Positions 41,046 through 50,061 are shown, counted from the stretch's first letter. The stretch: 64,000 bases of DNA from Stutzerimonas stutzeri (GCF_013522825.1 NZ_JAAMQZ010000010.1:1-64000); one strand, 5' to 3'. The notes: a model not told the origin generated them from the letters alone. A program made the numbers and translations.

Positions 41046-43043
41046 ATGCCCAGCCGTCGTGAGCGAGCCAATGCCATCCGCGCCCTCAGCATGGATGCCG
41101 TGCAGAAAGCCAACAGCGGCCACCCCGGTGCCCCCATGGGCATGGCGGACATCGCCGAAGTGCTCTGGCGCGACCACCTCAAGCACAGCCCCACCAATCC
41201 GCAGTGGGCCGACCGCGATCGCTTCGTGCTGTCCAACGGGCACGGCTCGATGCTGATCTATTCGCTGCTGCACCTGACCGGTTACGACCTGTCCATTGAA
41301 GACCTGAAGAATTTCCGTCAGCTGCACAGCAAGACCCCCGGCCATCCTGAGCTTGGCTACACCCCCGGCGTGGAAACCACCACCGGGCCGCTGGGCCAGG
41401 GTATCGCCAACGCTGTGGGCTTCGCCCTGGCCGAGAAGATCATGGCGGCGCAGTTCAACAAGCCCGGCCATGAAATCGTCGATCACAACACCTACGTGTT
41501 CCTCGGTGACGGCTGCATGATGGAAGGCATTTCCCATGAAGTCTGCTCGCTGGCTGGCACCCTGGGGCTGAACAAGCTCACCGCCTTCTACGACGACAAC
41601 GGCATCTCCATCGATGGCGAAGTGCATGGCTGGTTTACCGACGACACCCCGCGTCGCTTCGAGGCCTACGGCTGGCAGGTGATCCGCAACGTCGACGGCC
41701 ATGACGCCGACGAGATCCAGATCGCCATCGAGACCGCGCGTAAGAGCGATCGCCCGACGCTGATCTGCTGCAAGACCATCATCGGCTTCGGCTCGCCGAA
41801 CAAGCAGGGCAAGGAAGACTCCCACGGCGCCGCCCTGGGCGAGGCCGAAATCGCCCTGACCCGCGAAGCGCTGGGCTGGAAGCACGGTCCGCTCGAGATT
41901 CCTGCCGAGATCTATGCCGAGTGGGATGCCAAGCAGAAGGGCGCCGATGCCGAAAACGAGTGGAACAAGCGTTTCGCTGCCTATGAAACCGAGTTTCCAG
42001 GGCTGGCATCCGAATTCAAGCGCCGCATGGCCGGCGAACTGCCCGCCGACTTCGCCGAGAAGGCCAGCGAATTCATTCGTGAAGTTGCGACCAAGGGCGA
42101 AACCATCGCCAGCCGCAAGGCCAGCCAGAACTGCCTGAATGCCTTCGGCCCGCTGCTGCCGGAACTGCTCGGCGGCTCGGCGGACCTGGCCGGCTCCAAC
42201 CTGACCCTGTGGAAGGGCTGCAAGCCGGTGGTGCAGGAAGACGCCTCGGGCAACTACATGTACTACGGCGTGCGCGAGTTCGGCATGAGCGCCATCATGA
42301 ACGGTGTCGCCCTGCACGGCGGCCTGATTCCCTACGGCGCGACTTTCCTGATGTTCATGGAGTACGCGCGCAACGCCGTGCGCATGTCGGCGTTGATGAA
42401 GCAGCGCGTGCTCTATGTCTTCACCCACGACTCCATCGGCCTTGGCGAAGACGGTCCGACCCACCAGCCCATCGAACAGCTGACCAGCCTGCGCACCACG
42501 CCGAACCTGGACACCTGGCGTCCGGCGGATACTGTCGAATCGGCGGTGGCCTGGAAACATGCCGTCGAGCGCAAGGATGGCCCGAGCGCGCTGATCTTCT
42601 CGCGTCAGAACCTGCCGTACCACATCCGCGACAACGAAACCGAAGCGGCCATTTCCCGTGGCGGCTACATCCTCAAGAACTGCGCAGGCGAGCCGGAACT
42701 GATCTTTATCGCCACCGGCTCGGAAGTGAGCCTGGCGGTCGAAGCCGCCGACCGGCTGACCGCGCAGGGGCGCAAGGTGCGCGTGGTGTCCATGCCCTGC
42801 ACCAGCGTGTTCGATGCTCAGGACGCTGCCTGGAAGCAGGCCGTGCTGCCGGTGGAAGTCGGTGCGCGCATCGCCATCGAAGCGGCGCACGCGGACTACT
42901 GGTACAAGTATGTCGGCCTCGACGGTCGCATCATCGGCATGACCACCTACGGCGAATCGGCTCCGGCTGGCCAGCTGTTCGAGGCGTTCGGCTTTACCGT
43001 CGATAACGTGCTGGCGGTGGCTGAAGAGCTGCTGGAAGACTAA
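41046..43043 (+). CDS. tktA: Transketolase
   Basis: 665 residues from ATG 41046 ([32 protein letters not shown]). The thiamine-diphosphate motif is [18 protein letters not shown] with DDNGISIDG; the transketolase motif is [21 protein letters not shown] near 460. It links the pentose-phosphate pathway to glycolysis. It heads the block tktA-epd-pgk-fba. GGAG precedes the ATG by 10 bases. A palindromic repeat begins three bases after the stop. Confidence 0.97.
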   Translation: MPSRRERANAIRALSMDAVQKANSGHPGAPMGMADIAEVLWRDHLKHSPTNPQWADRDRFVLSNGHGSMLIYSLLHLTGYDLSIEDLKNFRQLHSKTPGHPELGYTPGVETTTGPLGQGIANAVGFALAEKIMAAQFNKPGHEIVDHNTYVFLGDGCMMEGISHEVCSLAGTLGLNKLTAFYDDNGISIDGEVHGWFTDDTPRRFEAYGWQVIRNVDGHDADEIQIAIETARKSDRPTLICCKTIIGFGSPNKQGKEDSHGAALGEAEIALTREALGWKHGPLEIPAEIYAEWDAKQKGADAENEWNKRFAAYETEFPGLASEFKRRMAGELPADFAEKASEFIREVATKGETIASRKASQNCLNAFGPLLPELLGGSADLAGSNLTLWKGCKPVVQEDASGNYMYYGVREFGMSAIMNGVALHGGLIPYGATFLMFMEYARNAVRMSALMKQRVLYVFTHDSIGLGEDGPTHQPIEQLTSLRTTPNLDTWRPADTVESAVAWKHAVERKDGPSALIFSRQNLPYHIRDNETEAAISRGGYILKNCAGEPELIFIATGSEVSLAVEAADRLTAQGRKVRVVSMPCTSVFDAQDAAWKQAVLPVEVGARIAIEAAHADYWYKYVGLDGRIIGMTTYGESAPAGQLFEAFGFTVDNVLAVAEELLED

Positions 43044-43046
43044 AAG

Positions 43047-43134
43047 ACGCTGGAGGCTGGAGGCTGAAGGCTGAACGAGAAACGGCAGCGAGCTGCTTTT
43101 TCGTCCAGCCTTCAGCCTTAAGCCTTCAAGCGGC
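43047..43134. repeat. GGCTGRA-arm palindromic repeat, copy 3
   Basis: Left arm GCTGGAGGCTGGAGGCTGAA followed by GGCTGAACGA; right arm TCGTCCAGCCTTCAGCCTTA followed by AGCCTTCAAGCGGCTT. Arms have four GGCTGRA-like units here, more than copies 1 and 4. It fills most of the gap between tktA and epd. Confidence 0.87.
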
Positions 43135-43154
43135 TTGAAACAGGCCGAATATCC

Positions 43155-44207
43155 ATGCCGCAACAGCGTCCTCGTCCTTATCGCATCGCCCTCAACGGCT
43201 ACGGCCGCATTGGCCGCTGCGTGCTGCGCGCCTTCTACGAGCGCGGCGCGGCGTCCGATTTTCAGTTCGTCGCGCTGAACGACCTGGCCGACATGGCCAG
43301 CCTGGAATACCTCACCCGTTTCGACTCCACCCATGGCCGCTTTCCCGGCGAGGTGGGCGTGGACGGCGATTGCCTGCATATCAATGGCGATTGCGTGAAG
43401 GTGCTGCGCGAATCGACGCCGGAAGCCATCGACTGGCGCGCACTGGGTGTGGACCTGGTGCTGGAGTGCTCCGGCGCCTACAACACGCGCGCCGGCGGCC
43501 AGCGCTTTCTCGATGCCGGCGTGCCACGGGTACTGTTCTCCCAGCCCATGAGCGGGGCCGGCGACGTCGATGCCACTGTGGTGATGGGCGTCAATCATCA
43601 GCAACTGAGCGGTACCGAGCGGCTGGTGTCCAACGCTTCCTGCACCACCAACTGCGGCGTGCCGCTGCTCAAGTTGCTCAACGATGCGGTGGGCATCGAG
43701 TATGCCTCGATCACCACCATTCATTCGGCGATGAACGATCAGCCGGTGATCGACGCCTACCACCACGATGACCTGCGCCGCACCCGCTCGGCCTTCCAGT
43801 CGGTGATCCCGGTGTCCACCGGTCTGGCGCGCGGCATCGAACGGCTGCTGCCGGAACTCTCCGGACGGATTCAGGCCAAAGCCGTGCGGGTGCCGACGGT
43901 GAACGTGTCCTGCCTGGATATCACCTTGCAGACATCACGCAATACCGATGCGCACACCATCAATCGGGTGCTGCGTGAAGCCGCCGAATCCGGGCCGCTG
44001 AAGGGCCTTCTGGCATACACCGAACTGCCCCATGCCAGTTGCGATTTCAACCATGATCCGCATTCGGCCATCGTTGATGGCAGCCTGACGCGGGTTTCCG
44101 GTCCGAGATTGGTGAACCTGCTGGCCTGGTTCGACAACGAGTGGGGCTTCGCCAATCGCATGCTGGATGTCACTGATCATTACTTGCGCGTGGCCCACCG
44201 CGCCTGA
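43155..44207 (+). CDS. epd: Erythrose-4-phosphate dehydrogenase
   Basis: 350 residues of the GAPDH superfamily. The NAD fold starts RIALNGYGRIGRCVLRAF; the catalytic Cys is in SNASCTTNCGVPLLKLL near 160; substrate residues are in RRTRSAFQSVIPVSTG. Epd oxidises erythrose-4-phosphate for pyridoxal-5-phosphate synthesis. Identity as epd rather than gap rests on the tktA-epd-pgk order and on the sequence (EYLTRFDSTHGRFPGEV). GapA-type activity is not excluded. Confidence 0.92.
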   Translation: MPQQRPRPYRIALNGYGRIGRCVLRAFYERGAASDFQFVALNDLADMASLEYLTRFDSTHGRFPGEVGVDGDCLHINGDCVKVLRESTPEAIDWRALGVDLVLECSGAYNTRAGGQRFLDAGVPRVLFSQPMSGAGDVDATVVMGVNHQQLSGTERLVSNASCTTNCGVPLLKLLNDAVGIEYASITTIHSAMNDQPVIDAYHHDDLRRTRSAFQSVIPVSTGLARGIERLLPELSGRIQAKAVRVPTVNVSCLDITLQTSRNTDAHTINRVLREAAESGPLKGLLAYTELPHASCDFNHDPHSAIVDGSLTRVSGPRLVNLLAWFDNEWGFANRMLDVTDHYLRVAHRA

Positions 44208-44237
44208 ATCGCCGTTCTTGAATTTAAGGAAGACCCC

Positions 44238-45401
44238 ATGACCGTTTTGAAGATGACCGACCTCGACCTGCAGGGTAAGCGCGTGCTGATTCGCGAGGAC
44301 CTCAACGTGCCTGTGAAGGATGGCGCGGTGAAGAGCGATGCACGCATCCTGGCCTCGCTGCCGACCATCCGGCTGGCGCTGGAGAAGGGCGCGGCGGTGC
44401 TGGTCTGCTCGCATCTTGGGCGCCCCGAAGAGGGCGTGTTCAGCGAGGAAGACAGCCTCAAGCCGGTGGCCGACTACCTGAGCAAGGCGCTGAATCGCGA
44501 AGTGCCGCTGGTCCGCGACTATCTCCATGGCGTCGAAGTGAAGCCCGGTGAGCTGGTGCTGCTGGAAAACGTGCGCTTCAACCAGGGCGAAAAGAAGAAC
44601 ACCGACGAGCTGGCGCAGAAATACGCCGCGCTGTGCGACGTCTTCGTCATGGATGCCTTCGGCACCGCCCACCGCGCCCAGGGCTCGACTCACGGCGTGG
44701 CCAAGTTCGCCGATATCGCCTGTGCCGGCCCGCTGCTGGCCGCCGAGCTGGATGCGCTGGGCAAGGCGCTGAAGAGCCCGGCCAAGCCGATGGCCGCCAT
44801 CGTCGCCGGCTCCAAGGTCTCGACCAAACTGGACGTGCTGAACAGCCTCAGCCAGGTCTGCGACCAGCTGATCGTTGGCGGCGGTATCGCCAACACCTTC
44901 CTGGCTGCCGCGGGTTTCCCGGTGGGCAAGTCGCTGTACGAAGCCGACCTGGTCGACACCGCCAAGGCCATCGCGGCCAAGGTCAGCGTGCCGCTGCCGG
45001 TGGACGTGGTGGTGGCCAAGGCCTTCGCCGAGGATGCCGAAGCGACGGTCAAGGCGGTGGGCGAGGTGGCCGAGGACGACATGATTCTCGACATCGGCCC
45101 GCAGACCGCGGCCAATTTCGCCGAGCTGCTCAAGTCCTCGAAGACCATTCTCTGGAACGGCCCGGTCGGTGTGTTCGAGTTCGATCAGTTCGGCAACGGT
45201 ACCAAGGTGCTGGCTGAAGCCATCGCCGAAAGCCCGGCGTTCTCCATCGCCGGTGGTGGCGACACCCTGGCGGCCATCGACAAATACGGCGTGGGCGAGC
45301 GGATTTCCTACATCTCCACCGGTGGTGGCGCCTTCCTCGAATTCGTCGAAGGCAAGGTGCTGCCCGCCGTGGAAGTGTTGGAGCAGCGCGCCGCGCAATA
45401 A
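44238..45401 (+). CDS. pgk: Phosphoglycerate kinase
   Basis: 387 residues. Substrate-binding N-terminus [27 protein letters not shown]; nucleotide domain [16 protein letters not shown], the hinge, and [16 protein letters not shown] with [10 protein letters not shown] at the end. It transfers phosphate between 1,3-bisphosphoglycerate and ADP. It starts 30 bases after epd with GGAAG ahead, so cotranscription is likely. Confidence 0.98.
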   Translation: MTVLKMTDLDLQGKRVLIREDLNVPVKDGAVKSDARILASLPTIRLALEKGAAVLVCSHLGRPEEGVFSEEDSLKPVADYLSKALNREVPLVRDYLHGVEVKPGELVLLENVRFNQGEKKNTDELAQKYAALCDVFVMDAFGTAHRAQGSTHGVAKFADIACAGPLLAAELDALGKALKSPAKPMAAIVAGSKVSTKLDVLNSLSQVCDQLIVGGGIANTFLAAAGFPVGKSLYEADLVDTAKAIAAKVSVPLPVDVVVAKAFAEDAEATVKAVGEVAEDDMILDIGPQTAANFAELLKSSKTILWNGPVGVFEFDQFGNGTKVLAEAIAESPAFSIAGGGDTLAAIDKYGVGERISYISTGGGAFLEFVEGKVLPAVEVLEQRAAQ

Positions 45402-45450
45402 GCCAGGCAGCCCATGCAGGGCTCGCGCTACGGCGTAATGGTTCGATAAA

Positions 45451-45540
45451 AAGCGCTGGAGGCTGGAAAGCTGAACGAGAAAACGCAGACCCTGGAGTCA
45501 GGTGGCTGTTCGTCCAGCCTTCAGCTTTCCAGCGCTGTTT
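45451..45540. repeat. GGCTGRA-arm palindromic repeat, copy 4
   Basis: Left arm AGCGCTGGAGGCTGGAAAGC followed by TGAACGAG; right arm TTCGTCCAGCCTTCAGCTTT followed by CCAGCGCTG. The right arm matches the complement of the left including the GGAAAGC variant, with about 31 bases between. It stands in the 230-base gap between pgk and the next lipoprotein gene. Confidence 0.87.
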
Positions 45541-45631
45541 CGGCTTTTTGGACGCGTAGCGCGATTGCCCTGGCAACCCCCGACGCTTGATGCTGTCTCT
45601 GTTCTGTCCGATCACGGAATGGAGACTCACC

Positions 45632-45823
45632 ATGCGTTATGCCGCAATTGCTGTTTGTTGCCTGGGGCTGGCCGGTTGTGCCGGTGGCGCGCCGGATTCG
45701 GCCTGCGAAGTGTTCGCGCCGCCGCCGGTGGAAAGTCCGACCGCACAGGGAGATCAGCGGATGCAGATGCAAAGTACCGGCGACCCTACCGCCGGCACCG
45801 CCGCCGATGCACAGGATTGCTGA
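45632..45823 (+). CDS. Small lipoprotein of unknown function
   Basis: 63 residues. MRYAAIAVCCLGLAGCAGG gives a lipobox LAGC (Cys16), and the mature part is a short acidic/Gln-rich tail (VESPTAQGDQRMQMQ). No family recognised. GGAG lies about 10 bases before the ATG at 45632. It is followed 32 bases later by an MliC-like lipoprotein gene, so the two may form a unit between pgk and fba. Confidence 0.65.
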   Translation: MRYAAIAVCCLGLAGCAGGAPDSACEVFAPPPVESPTAQGDQRMQMQSTGDPTAGTAADAQDC

Positions 45824-45855
45824 TGGGCCGGAGTGCGCCCACCCAAGGAGCTGTG

Positions 45856-46188
45856 ATGAAAGGTCTGTTCGTGCTGATGGCGGCCATGCTGCTCGGTGGC
45901 TGCCATCATTGGCAGTCCGGCCCCGATGCGCCCTTCGTGCGCTGGAAATGCCAGAGCCAGCAGAACATTGCCTGGCGTTACGCGGATGCCGAACGCCAGA
46001 GCGTGGATCTGAAGATCGGCAACAGCGAGAAGGTTCATCATCTGCGCAAGGAACCCGCTACCCGTGGTGCTTTCTATAGCGATGGCGTGGTGGCTTTCCA
46101 TGACAAGGGCAACCAGGCGCTGGTTTACCGACTGGCCGATGACAAGCTGCTGGCTCATGGTTGCAGTGCTTCGCTGATTACTTTTTGA
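45856..46188 (+). CDS. MliC-like C-type lysozyme inhibitor lipoprotein
   Basis: 110 residues from ATG 45856, with AAGGAG 10 bases ahead. Signal and lipobox: MKGLFVLMAAMLLGGCHH (Cys16). The mature domain FVRWKCQSQQNIAWRYADAERQSVDLKI, then TRGAFYSDGVVAFHDKGNQALVYRL and a C-terminal Cys, fits the MliC fold: eight strands, one disulphide, a Ser/Gly-rich active loop. Such proteins protect peptidoglycan from C-type lysozymes in the periplasm. The assignment is by pattern only; the usual SGA(R/K)Y reads RGAFY here. Confidence 0.7.
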   Translation: MKGLFVLMAAMLLGGCHHWQSGPDAPFVRWKCQSQQNIAWRYADAERQSVDLKIGNSEKVHHLRKEPATRGAFYSDGVVAFHDKGNQALVYRLADDKLLAHGCSASLITF

Positions 46189-46318
46189 TGCCGTAATTGT
46201 CGCGGGAGCTTGGCTGCGATTTACCGCTCCTGATGGCTTTTGCCTCATCCACCACTACAATGCCGCGCCATACCGCGCGGTGCTTGAACAGCGCCGGCCT
46301 CTGCGGCAGGCTTTACCG

Positions 46319-46353
46319 GGCCGTTGAAAAACATAGATAGTTTTTCAACGGCC
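46319..46353. repeat. Perfect GGCCGTTGAAAAAC hairpin ahead of fba
   Basis: Arms GGCCGTTGAAAAAC and GTTTTTCAACGGCC, exact over 14 bases, loop ATAGATA. It ends 41 bases before the fba start, so it is either in the leader or just upstream of the promoter. The arm GCCGTTGAAAAAC also begins the element at 49730-49828. No T-run after it, hence a weak terminator candidate. Confidence 0.85.
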
Positions 46354-46394
46354 TGTTACACGATCAAACGACCCAAACCGGGAGAAAGGAAAAC

Positions 46395-47459
46395 ATGGCA
46401 CTTATCAGCATGCGCCAGATGCTCGACCACGCCGCCGAATTCGGCTACGGCGTGCCGGCCTTCAACGTCAACAACCTCGAGCAAATGCGCGCCATCATGG
46501 AAGCGGCCGACAAAACGGACTCCCCGGTGATCGTTCAGGCTTCCGCCGGTGCGCGTAAATACGCCGGCGCGCCTTTTCTGCGCCACCTGATCCTGGCGGC
46601 GATCGAAGAATTCCCGCATATCCCTGTGTGCATGCACCAGGACCATGGCACCAGCCCGGATGTCTGCCAGCGCTCGATCCAGCTCGGCTTCAGCTCGGTG
46701 ATGATGGACGGCTCGCTGCGTGAAGACGGCAAGACGCCCGCCGACTACGACTACAACGTCCGCGTGACCCAGCAGACCGTAGCCTTCGCCCATGCCTGCG
46801 GCGTGTCCGTGGAGGGTGAGCTGGGTTGCCTCGGCAGCCTGGAGACCGGCATGGCTGGCGAGGAAGACGGCGTCGGCGCCGAAGGCGTGCTCGACCACAG
46901 CCAGCTGCTGACCGACCCGGAAGAGGCTGCCGACTTCGTCGCCAGAACCAAGGTTGATGCCCTGGCCATCGCCATCGGTACCAGCCACGGCGCCTACAAG
47001 TTCACCAAACCGCCGACTGGCGACGTGCTGTCGATCCAGCGCATCAAGGAAATCCACGCGCGCATCCCCGACACCCACCTGGTGATGCACGGCTCTTCCT
47101 CGGTGCCCCAGGAGTGGCTGGCGATCATCAACCAGTACGGTGGCGACATCAAGGAAACCTATGGCGTGCCGGTCGAGGAAATCGTCGAGGGCATCAAGTA
47201 CGGTGTGCGCAAGGTCAACATCGACACCGATCTGCGCCTGGCCTCCACCGGCGCCATTCGCCGCATGATGGCCGAGCAGCCGAGCGAGTTCGACCCGCGC
47301 AAGTTCTTCGCCAAGACCATCGAGGCCATGCGCGACATCTGCATCGCCCGTTACGAAGCCTTCGGCACCGCCGGCAATGCCAGCAAGATCAAGCCGATCT
47401 CCCTGGAAGGCATGTTCCAGCGCTACGCCAGCGGTGAGCTGGACCCGAAGATCAACTGA
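46395..47459 (+). CDS. fba: Class II fructose-bisphosphate aldolase
   Basis: 354 residues. Zn-binding and catalytic motifs: [21 protein letters not shown] near 80 (HQDH), [14 protein letters not shown] near 140, TSHGAYKF near 198, and [13 protein letters not shown] near 233. It cleaves fructose-1,6-bisphosphate in the cytosol; in Pseudomonas it serves mainly gluconeogenesis and the Entner-Doudoroff cycle. Class II CBB-type length is normal. GGAGAAAGG precedes the ATG. A bidirectional terminator follows. Confidence 0.97.
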   Translation: MALISMRQMLDHAAEFGYGVPAFNVNNLEQMRAIMEAADKTDSPVIVQASAGARKYAGAPFLRHLILAAIEEFPHIPVCMHQDHGTSPDVCQRSIQLGFSSVMMDGSLREDGKTPADYDYNVRVTQQTVAFAHACGVSVEGELGCLGSLETGMAGEEDGVGAEGVLDHSQLLTDPEEAADFVARTKVDALAIAIGTSHGAYKFTKPPTGDVLSIQRIKEIHARIPDTHLVMHGSSSVPQEWLAIINQYGGDIKETYGVPVEEIVEGIKYGVRKVNIDTDLRLASTGAIRRMMAEQPSEFDPRKFFAKTIEAMRDICIARYEAFGTAGNASKIKPISLEGMFQRYASGELDPKIN

Positions 47460-47468
47460 TTCTTCGGT

Positions 47469-47502
47469 AAATGAAAAGCCCGCTCAATGCGGGCTTTTCA
47501 TT
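47469..47502. terminator. Bidirectional terminator between fba and the receiver gene
   Basis: AATGAAAAGCCCGC, loop TCAAT, GCGGGCTTTTCATT: a 14-bp stem including A/T tails on both sides. It serves fba (plus) and the convergent response regulator (minus). Confidence 0.88.
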
Positions 47503-47515
47503 GCTGCGCAGACGT

Positions 47516-47896
47516 TCAATCCGCCAGCAGCAGCCGAACCTGGTTGTACAGCGAGTCCAGCGAAAAGGGTTTGGCCAGTACTGGCGTAGTACGTGCGATG
47601 GCGCTGCCGGACTCATAGATCTCGATAGGGTAGCCGCTGATGAAGAGCACCTTGAGATCGGGACGCAGCTTGAGCGCAGGTTCGGCGATCATCACGCCCG
47701 AAACATTGCCCGGCAGGCGAAAGTCGGAAATCAGCAAATCGAGATGCGGCCTGGTCGCAATGATTTCAAAGGCCCTGGTCGAATTTTCGGCAGCCAGTAC
47801 CCGATAGCCTTCGTCGGACAGATAGTCGCTCAGCAGATGGAGAATCTGTGGTTCGTCTTCGACAATCAGGACGACTTTTGCTGACGCTTGATTCAT
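47516..47896 (-). CDS. Orphan single-domain response regulator
   Basis: 126 residues from ATG 47896. Receiver fold: acidic triad in LIVEDEPQILHLLSDYL (Glu-Asp-Glu), phospho-Asp in LLISDFRLPG, Ser in LFISGYP, Lys in VLAKPFS. No output domain and no kinase nearby. The spacing LPGNVSG and the FISGY segment resemble receivers found at the C-terminus of hybrid kinases, so it may act as a phosphate shuttle or sink. Longer upstream frames are not coding. Confidence 0.85.
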   Translation of the reverse strand: MNQASAKVVLIVEDEPQILHLLSDYLSDEGYRVLAAENSTRAFEIIATRPHLDLLISDFRLPGNVSGVMIAEPALKLRPDLKVLFISGYPIEIYESGSAIARTTPVLAKPFSLDSLYNQVRLLLAD

Positions 47897-48295
47897 TGAG
47901 GCTTTCTCGATGTCTTCGAACGTACGGTGTCGATAATGGCAAGTCCTGATCTTCGACCGCCGGTGTTTCTTGGGTTCAGCAGGATCAGCCGTGCGGTCAT
48001 CCCGCTGGGCAGGGCATAGGTCGGTCGAGGTTTCACAGACTGTTGCCAGGCAGTCATCGTTGCCCCAGCGTCGCGGTCGCAGGGTAGCAGCGCAATACGA
48101 CAAACGGACACCATGGCGCCCGCTGACATGGCGCATGTTTCCTCCTTTTCTATGTGTGGTCCGAAAGTCTTGGCTGTAATCAATTCACTTCAGAATGCAT
48201 GCTCTGTCATTAGCCTTCTTGCGTTTTGCATGGCTTCAAAGTGCCACTGTTCGCTGTATATATTTGATTTAAAAGGTTTTTTAATGTGAGTGCGT

Positions 48296-48311
48296 TGGCA
48301 TGAAGGCTGCT
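48296..48311 (+). promoter_or_regulatory. Candidate sigma-54 promoter ahead of the DUF3509 gene
   Basis: TGGCATGAAGGCTGCT: GG and GC separated by exactly 10 bases, as in TGGCAC-N5-TTGC, with two mismatches. It lies 40 bases before the ATG at 48351. The rest of the 454-base gap 47897-48350 is AT-rich near 48250-48290 and otherwise shows no gene. A single matrix-like match can occur by chance. Confidence 0.4.
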
Positions 48312-48316
48312 CTGAT

Positions 48317-48338
48317 TATGGGGGCTGGACCATAATCG
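48317..48338 (+). promoter_or_regulatory. Leader hairpin before the DUF3509 gene
   Basis: ATTATGG, loop GGGCTGGA, CCATAAT. The stem is just downstream of the candidate sigma-54 promoter and ends 12 bases before the start codon; it does not cover the Shine-Dalgarno CGGAG. Function unknown; it could stabilise the mRNA. Confidence 0.45.
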
Positions 48339-48350
48339 GAGTACATAACA

Positions 48351-48629
48351 ATGATCGTCGCTGAAAAAGTTCTCACTGCCGCTTTCCCCGAGTTTGAAGT
48401 ACTGACCACCCAGCGTCCGGATGGCGGGTTGCTGCTGAGCCTGCGTAACGATGGCCGCGAGGTCATCAAGCGAGCGGTTTCCAAAGGACAGACGCAAACC
48501 GCAGTGCAGTTGGAGTGGGTCATCAGCTCGATTCGCCGAGACTTGGCCCTCGAGGCCGGAATGTCACCGGCCATTGCCCGTTTGCAGAGTCAGAGCCGCA
48601 CACGGCTGCCCACTTACGATTACGCCTGA
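48351..48629 (+). CDS. DUF3509-family protein
   Basis: 92 residues. MIVAEKVLTAAFPEFEVLTTQRPDGGLLLSLRNDGREVIKRAVSKGQ looks like a small beta-sheet domain followed by a helix (LEWVISSIRRDLALEAG) and a basic tail ending in YDYA. This matches the Pseudomonas-restricted DUF3509 family, of unknown function. No signal peptide or membrane segment, so cytosolic. The hemerythrin gene follows 70 bases later on the same strand. Confidence 0.72.
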   Translation: MIVAEKVLTAAFPEFEVLTTQRPDGGLLLSLRNDGREVIKRAVSKGQTQTAVQLEWVISSIRRDLALEAGMSPAIARLQSQSRTRLPTYDYA

Positions 48630-48699
48630 GCAAGCTAACGATCCGACCGGGCCGCAGAGTCCGGAGCGTCGTAAACCTGATAAGGATGAGGAATTTCGC

Positions 48700-49173
48700 A
48701 TGAATGCCATTGACCTGCTGATCGAAGACCATGAACGAGTGAAAGAGATACTGACGCGCCTGACGGACAGCACGGAGCGGGCCGTCAAGACGCGCACCGA
48801 GCTGCTGGGCAAGCTTGAAATGGAAGTCACCATTCACACCCAGCTGGAAGAGCAGATCCTCTATCCCGCCTACAAGGAAGCCGGTGGCAAGGAAGAAGCG
48901 AAGATGTACCACGAGGCCAAGGAAGAGCACCGGGCCGTGGATGCCCTGGTACTGCCTGATCTCAAGGCGACGGACCCAGGCAGCCTGGAGTTTTCCGGGC
49001 GTGCCAAGGTGTGCAAGGAGCTGCTCGAGCATCACATAGAGGAGGAGGAATCGGAGATGTTCCCCACGGCTCGTGAGCTGTTCGACAAGGCCCGGTTGGA
49101 AGAGATGGGTGAGCAGATGGTCGAGCTGAGGAATCGTCTGAAGAAGGAATTCAGCGCCAGACAGGCCGCCTGA
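48700..49173 (+). CDS. Hemerythrin HHE-domain protein
   Basis: 157 residues from ATG 48700 (MNAIDLLIEDHERVKEILTRL), with AAGGATGAGG ahead. It is an all-helical four-helix bundle with iron-ligand candidates H11 in EDHERV, H in VTIHTQLEEQILYPAY, H in EEHRAVDALVLPDL and H in LLEHHIEEEESEMFPTA. Bacterial HHE proteins bind a di-iron centre and handle O2, NO or iron stress in the cytosol. Longer frames upstream overlap DUF3509. Confidence 0.9.
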   Translation: MNAIDLLIEDHERVKEILTRLTDSTERAVKTRTELLGKLEMEVTIHTQLEEQILYPAYKEAGGKEEAKMYHEAKEEHRAVDALVLPDLKATDPGSLEFSGRAKVCKELLEHHIEEEESEMFPTARELFDKARLEEMGEQMVELRNRLKKEFSARQAA

Positions 49174-49360
49174 AGCATCTGGAGCTGATCTCGCTTCGGG
49201 CTTGTGACGATGCGGGATCAGGCTCTGGCTGGGCAATGACCTCGGGCCGGCATGGCGCATGCGGGGCACTCTGTCCCCCGCGCGGGGTCAATTGCCGAGA
49301 GGATCGTAGATCCGACTGTCGTCGGCGACCTGGCCGGCTCAATCTTTGGAGGTTTTTCCC

Positions 49361-49717
49361 ATGCGTCTTGCTTATTTATCTGCACCGATTCTCGGTCTGT
49401 TGCTGGTTGGTTGTGGCCCGGATGAAGACCGTGAACGCGAGGTGCCGCCGCCGCAGCCAACCACCGAGCAGCCTGCCGCGCCCGTGCCTGGCACGCCGCC
49501 TGCCGATACCGGAACCACTGGCAGTGGCACGGGAACCGGCACTACCGGCACCACGGGCGGCGCTACCACTGGCACGGGCACGGCAGGTGGCGTGGAAACG
49601 AACAGCGGTACCGGTGTTGCCAATCCTGGCGCCATGGACAATTCCGATACGGATGGCAGCCTGGAAACCGAGCCGGGTACGGGGACTGGGCCTAACCCCA
49701 CTGGCAGCGGGCAATAA
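49361..49717 (+). CDS. Low-complexity Gly/Thr-rich lipoprotein
   Basis: 118 residues. Signal and lipobox MRLAYLSAPILGLLLVGCGPDE (Cys18). The rest has no globular pattern: a Pro/Gln stretch (EVPPPQPTTEQPAAPVPGTP) then repeated Gly-Thr dipeptides (GTTGSGTGTGTTGTTGG) and an acidic end. Thr/Gly repeats are typical of disordered linkers. No family recognised. The start with TTTGGAGG before it is better than the upstream ATG at 49346. It is probably outer-membrane anchored. Confidence 0.7.
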   Translation: MRLAYLSAPILGLLLVGCGPDEDREREVPPPQPTTEQPAAPVPGTPPADTGTTGSGTGTGTTGTTGGATTGTGTAGGVETNSGTGVANPGAMDNSDTDGSLETEPGTGTGPNPTGSGQ

Positions 49718-49729
49718 CAAGCCGTTGAA

Positions 49730-49828
49730 AAACTACCTGCGTTGGCAATACTGCGCCAAACAGCCTCAGCAAGCCGCTTGCGGCTAACGCGCCTGGTCTT
49801 GCCTGCCTCGCCTAGGTTTTCAAAGGCT
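49730..49828. repeat. GCCGTTGAAAAAC element with inverted end
   Basis: It starts GCCGTTGAAAAACTACCTGC and ends AGGTTTTCAAAGGCT, an imperfect inverted terminal match, with an inner hairpin AGCCGCTTGCGGCT. The first 13 bases equal the arm at 46319-46353. It occupies the gap between the two lipoprotein genes. Confidence 0.7.
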
Positions 49829-49872
49829 TGGTAAACGCCTGCACGAAGCGTCATTGCGGGAGAACGAACGAC

Positions 49873-50061
49873 ATGAAATCGCACTTGTTGGTTGCCGCGG
49901 CGGCGCTTCCTGTTTCGTTGCTGCTGATGGCCTGCTCGCCGGAGGAAGAGCCTTCGGCGCTGGATAACAACAGCAGGAATCAACAGGAATACCAGAACAC
50001 CGCAACGGACCCGGCGGGGCCTCGAGAAATCTCGCCGCCGTCGAACAGGACCAATGAATAG
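49873..50061 (+). CDS. Small lipoprotein of unknown function
   Basis: 62 residues. MKSHLLVAAAALPVSLLLMACSPEEE: lipobox LMAC (Cys21). The remaining 40 residues are hydrophilic (NNSRNQQEYQNTATDPAGPREISPPSNRT), with no fold visible. No family recognised. GGGAG is about 13 bases before the chosen ATG. It follows another low-complexity lipoprotein, separated by a repeat element. Confidence 0.62.
   Translation: MKSHLLVAAAALPVSLLLMACSPEEEPSALDNNSRNQQEYQNTATDPAGPREISPPSNRTNE

Noticed and set aside
46319..46353. Rho-independent terminator for the MliC-like gene
   Set aside because: The hairpin is perfect, but no T-run follows the right arm; its arms recur at 49730, so it is listed as a repeat instead.
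49361..49717. Gly/Thr dipeptide stretch as a CRISPR-like or VNTR array
   Set aside because: The repetition is at the amino-acid level with irregular DNA units and no spacers, typical of a disordered lipoprotein linker.
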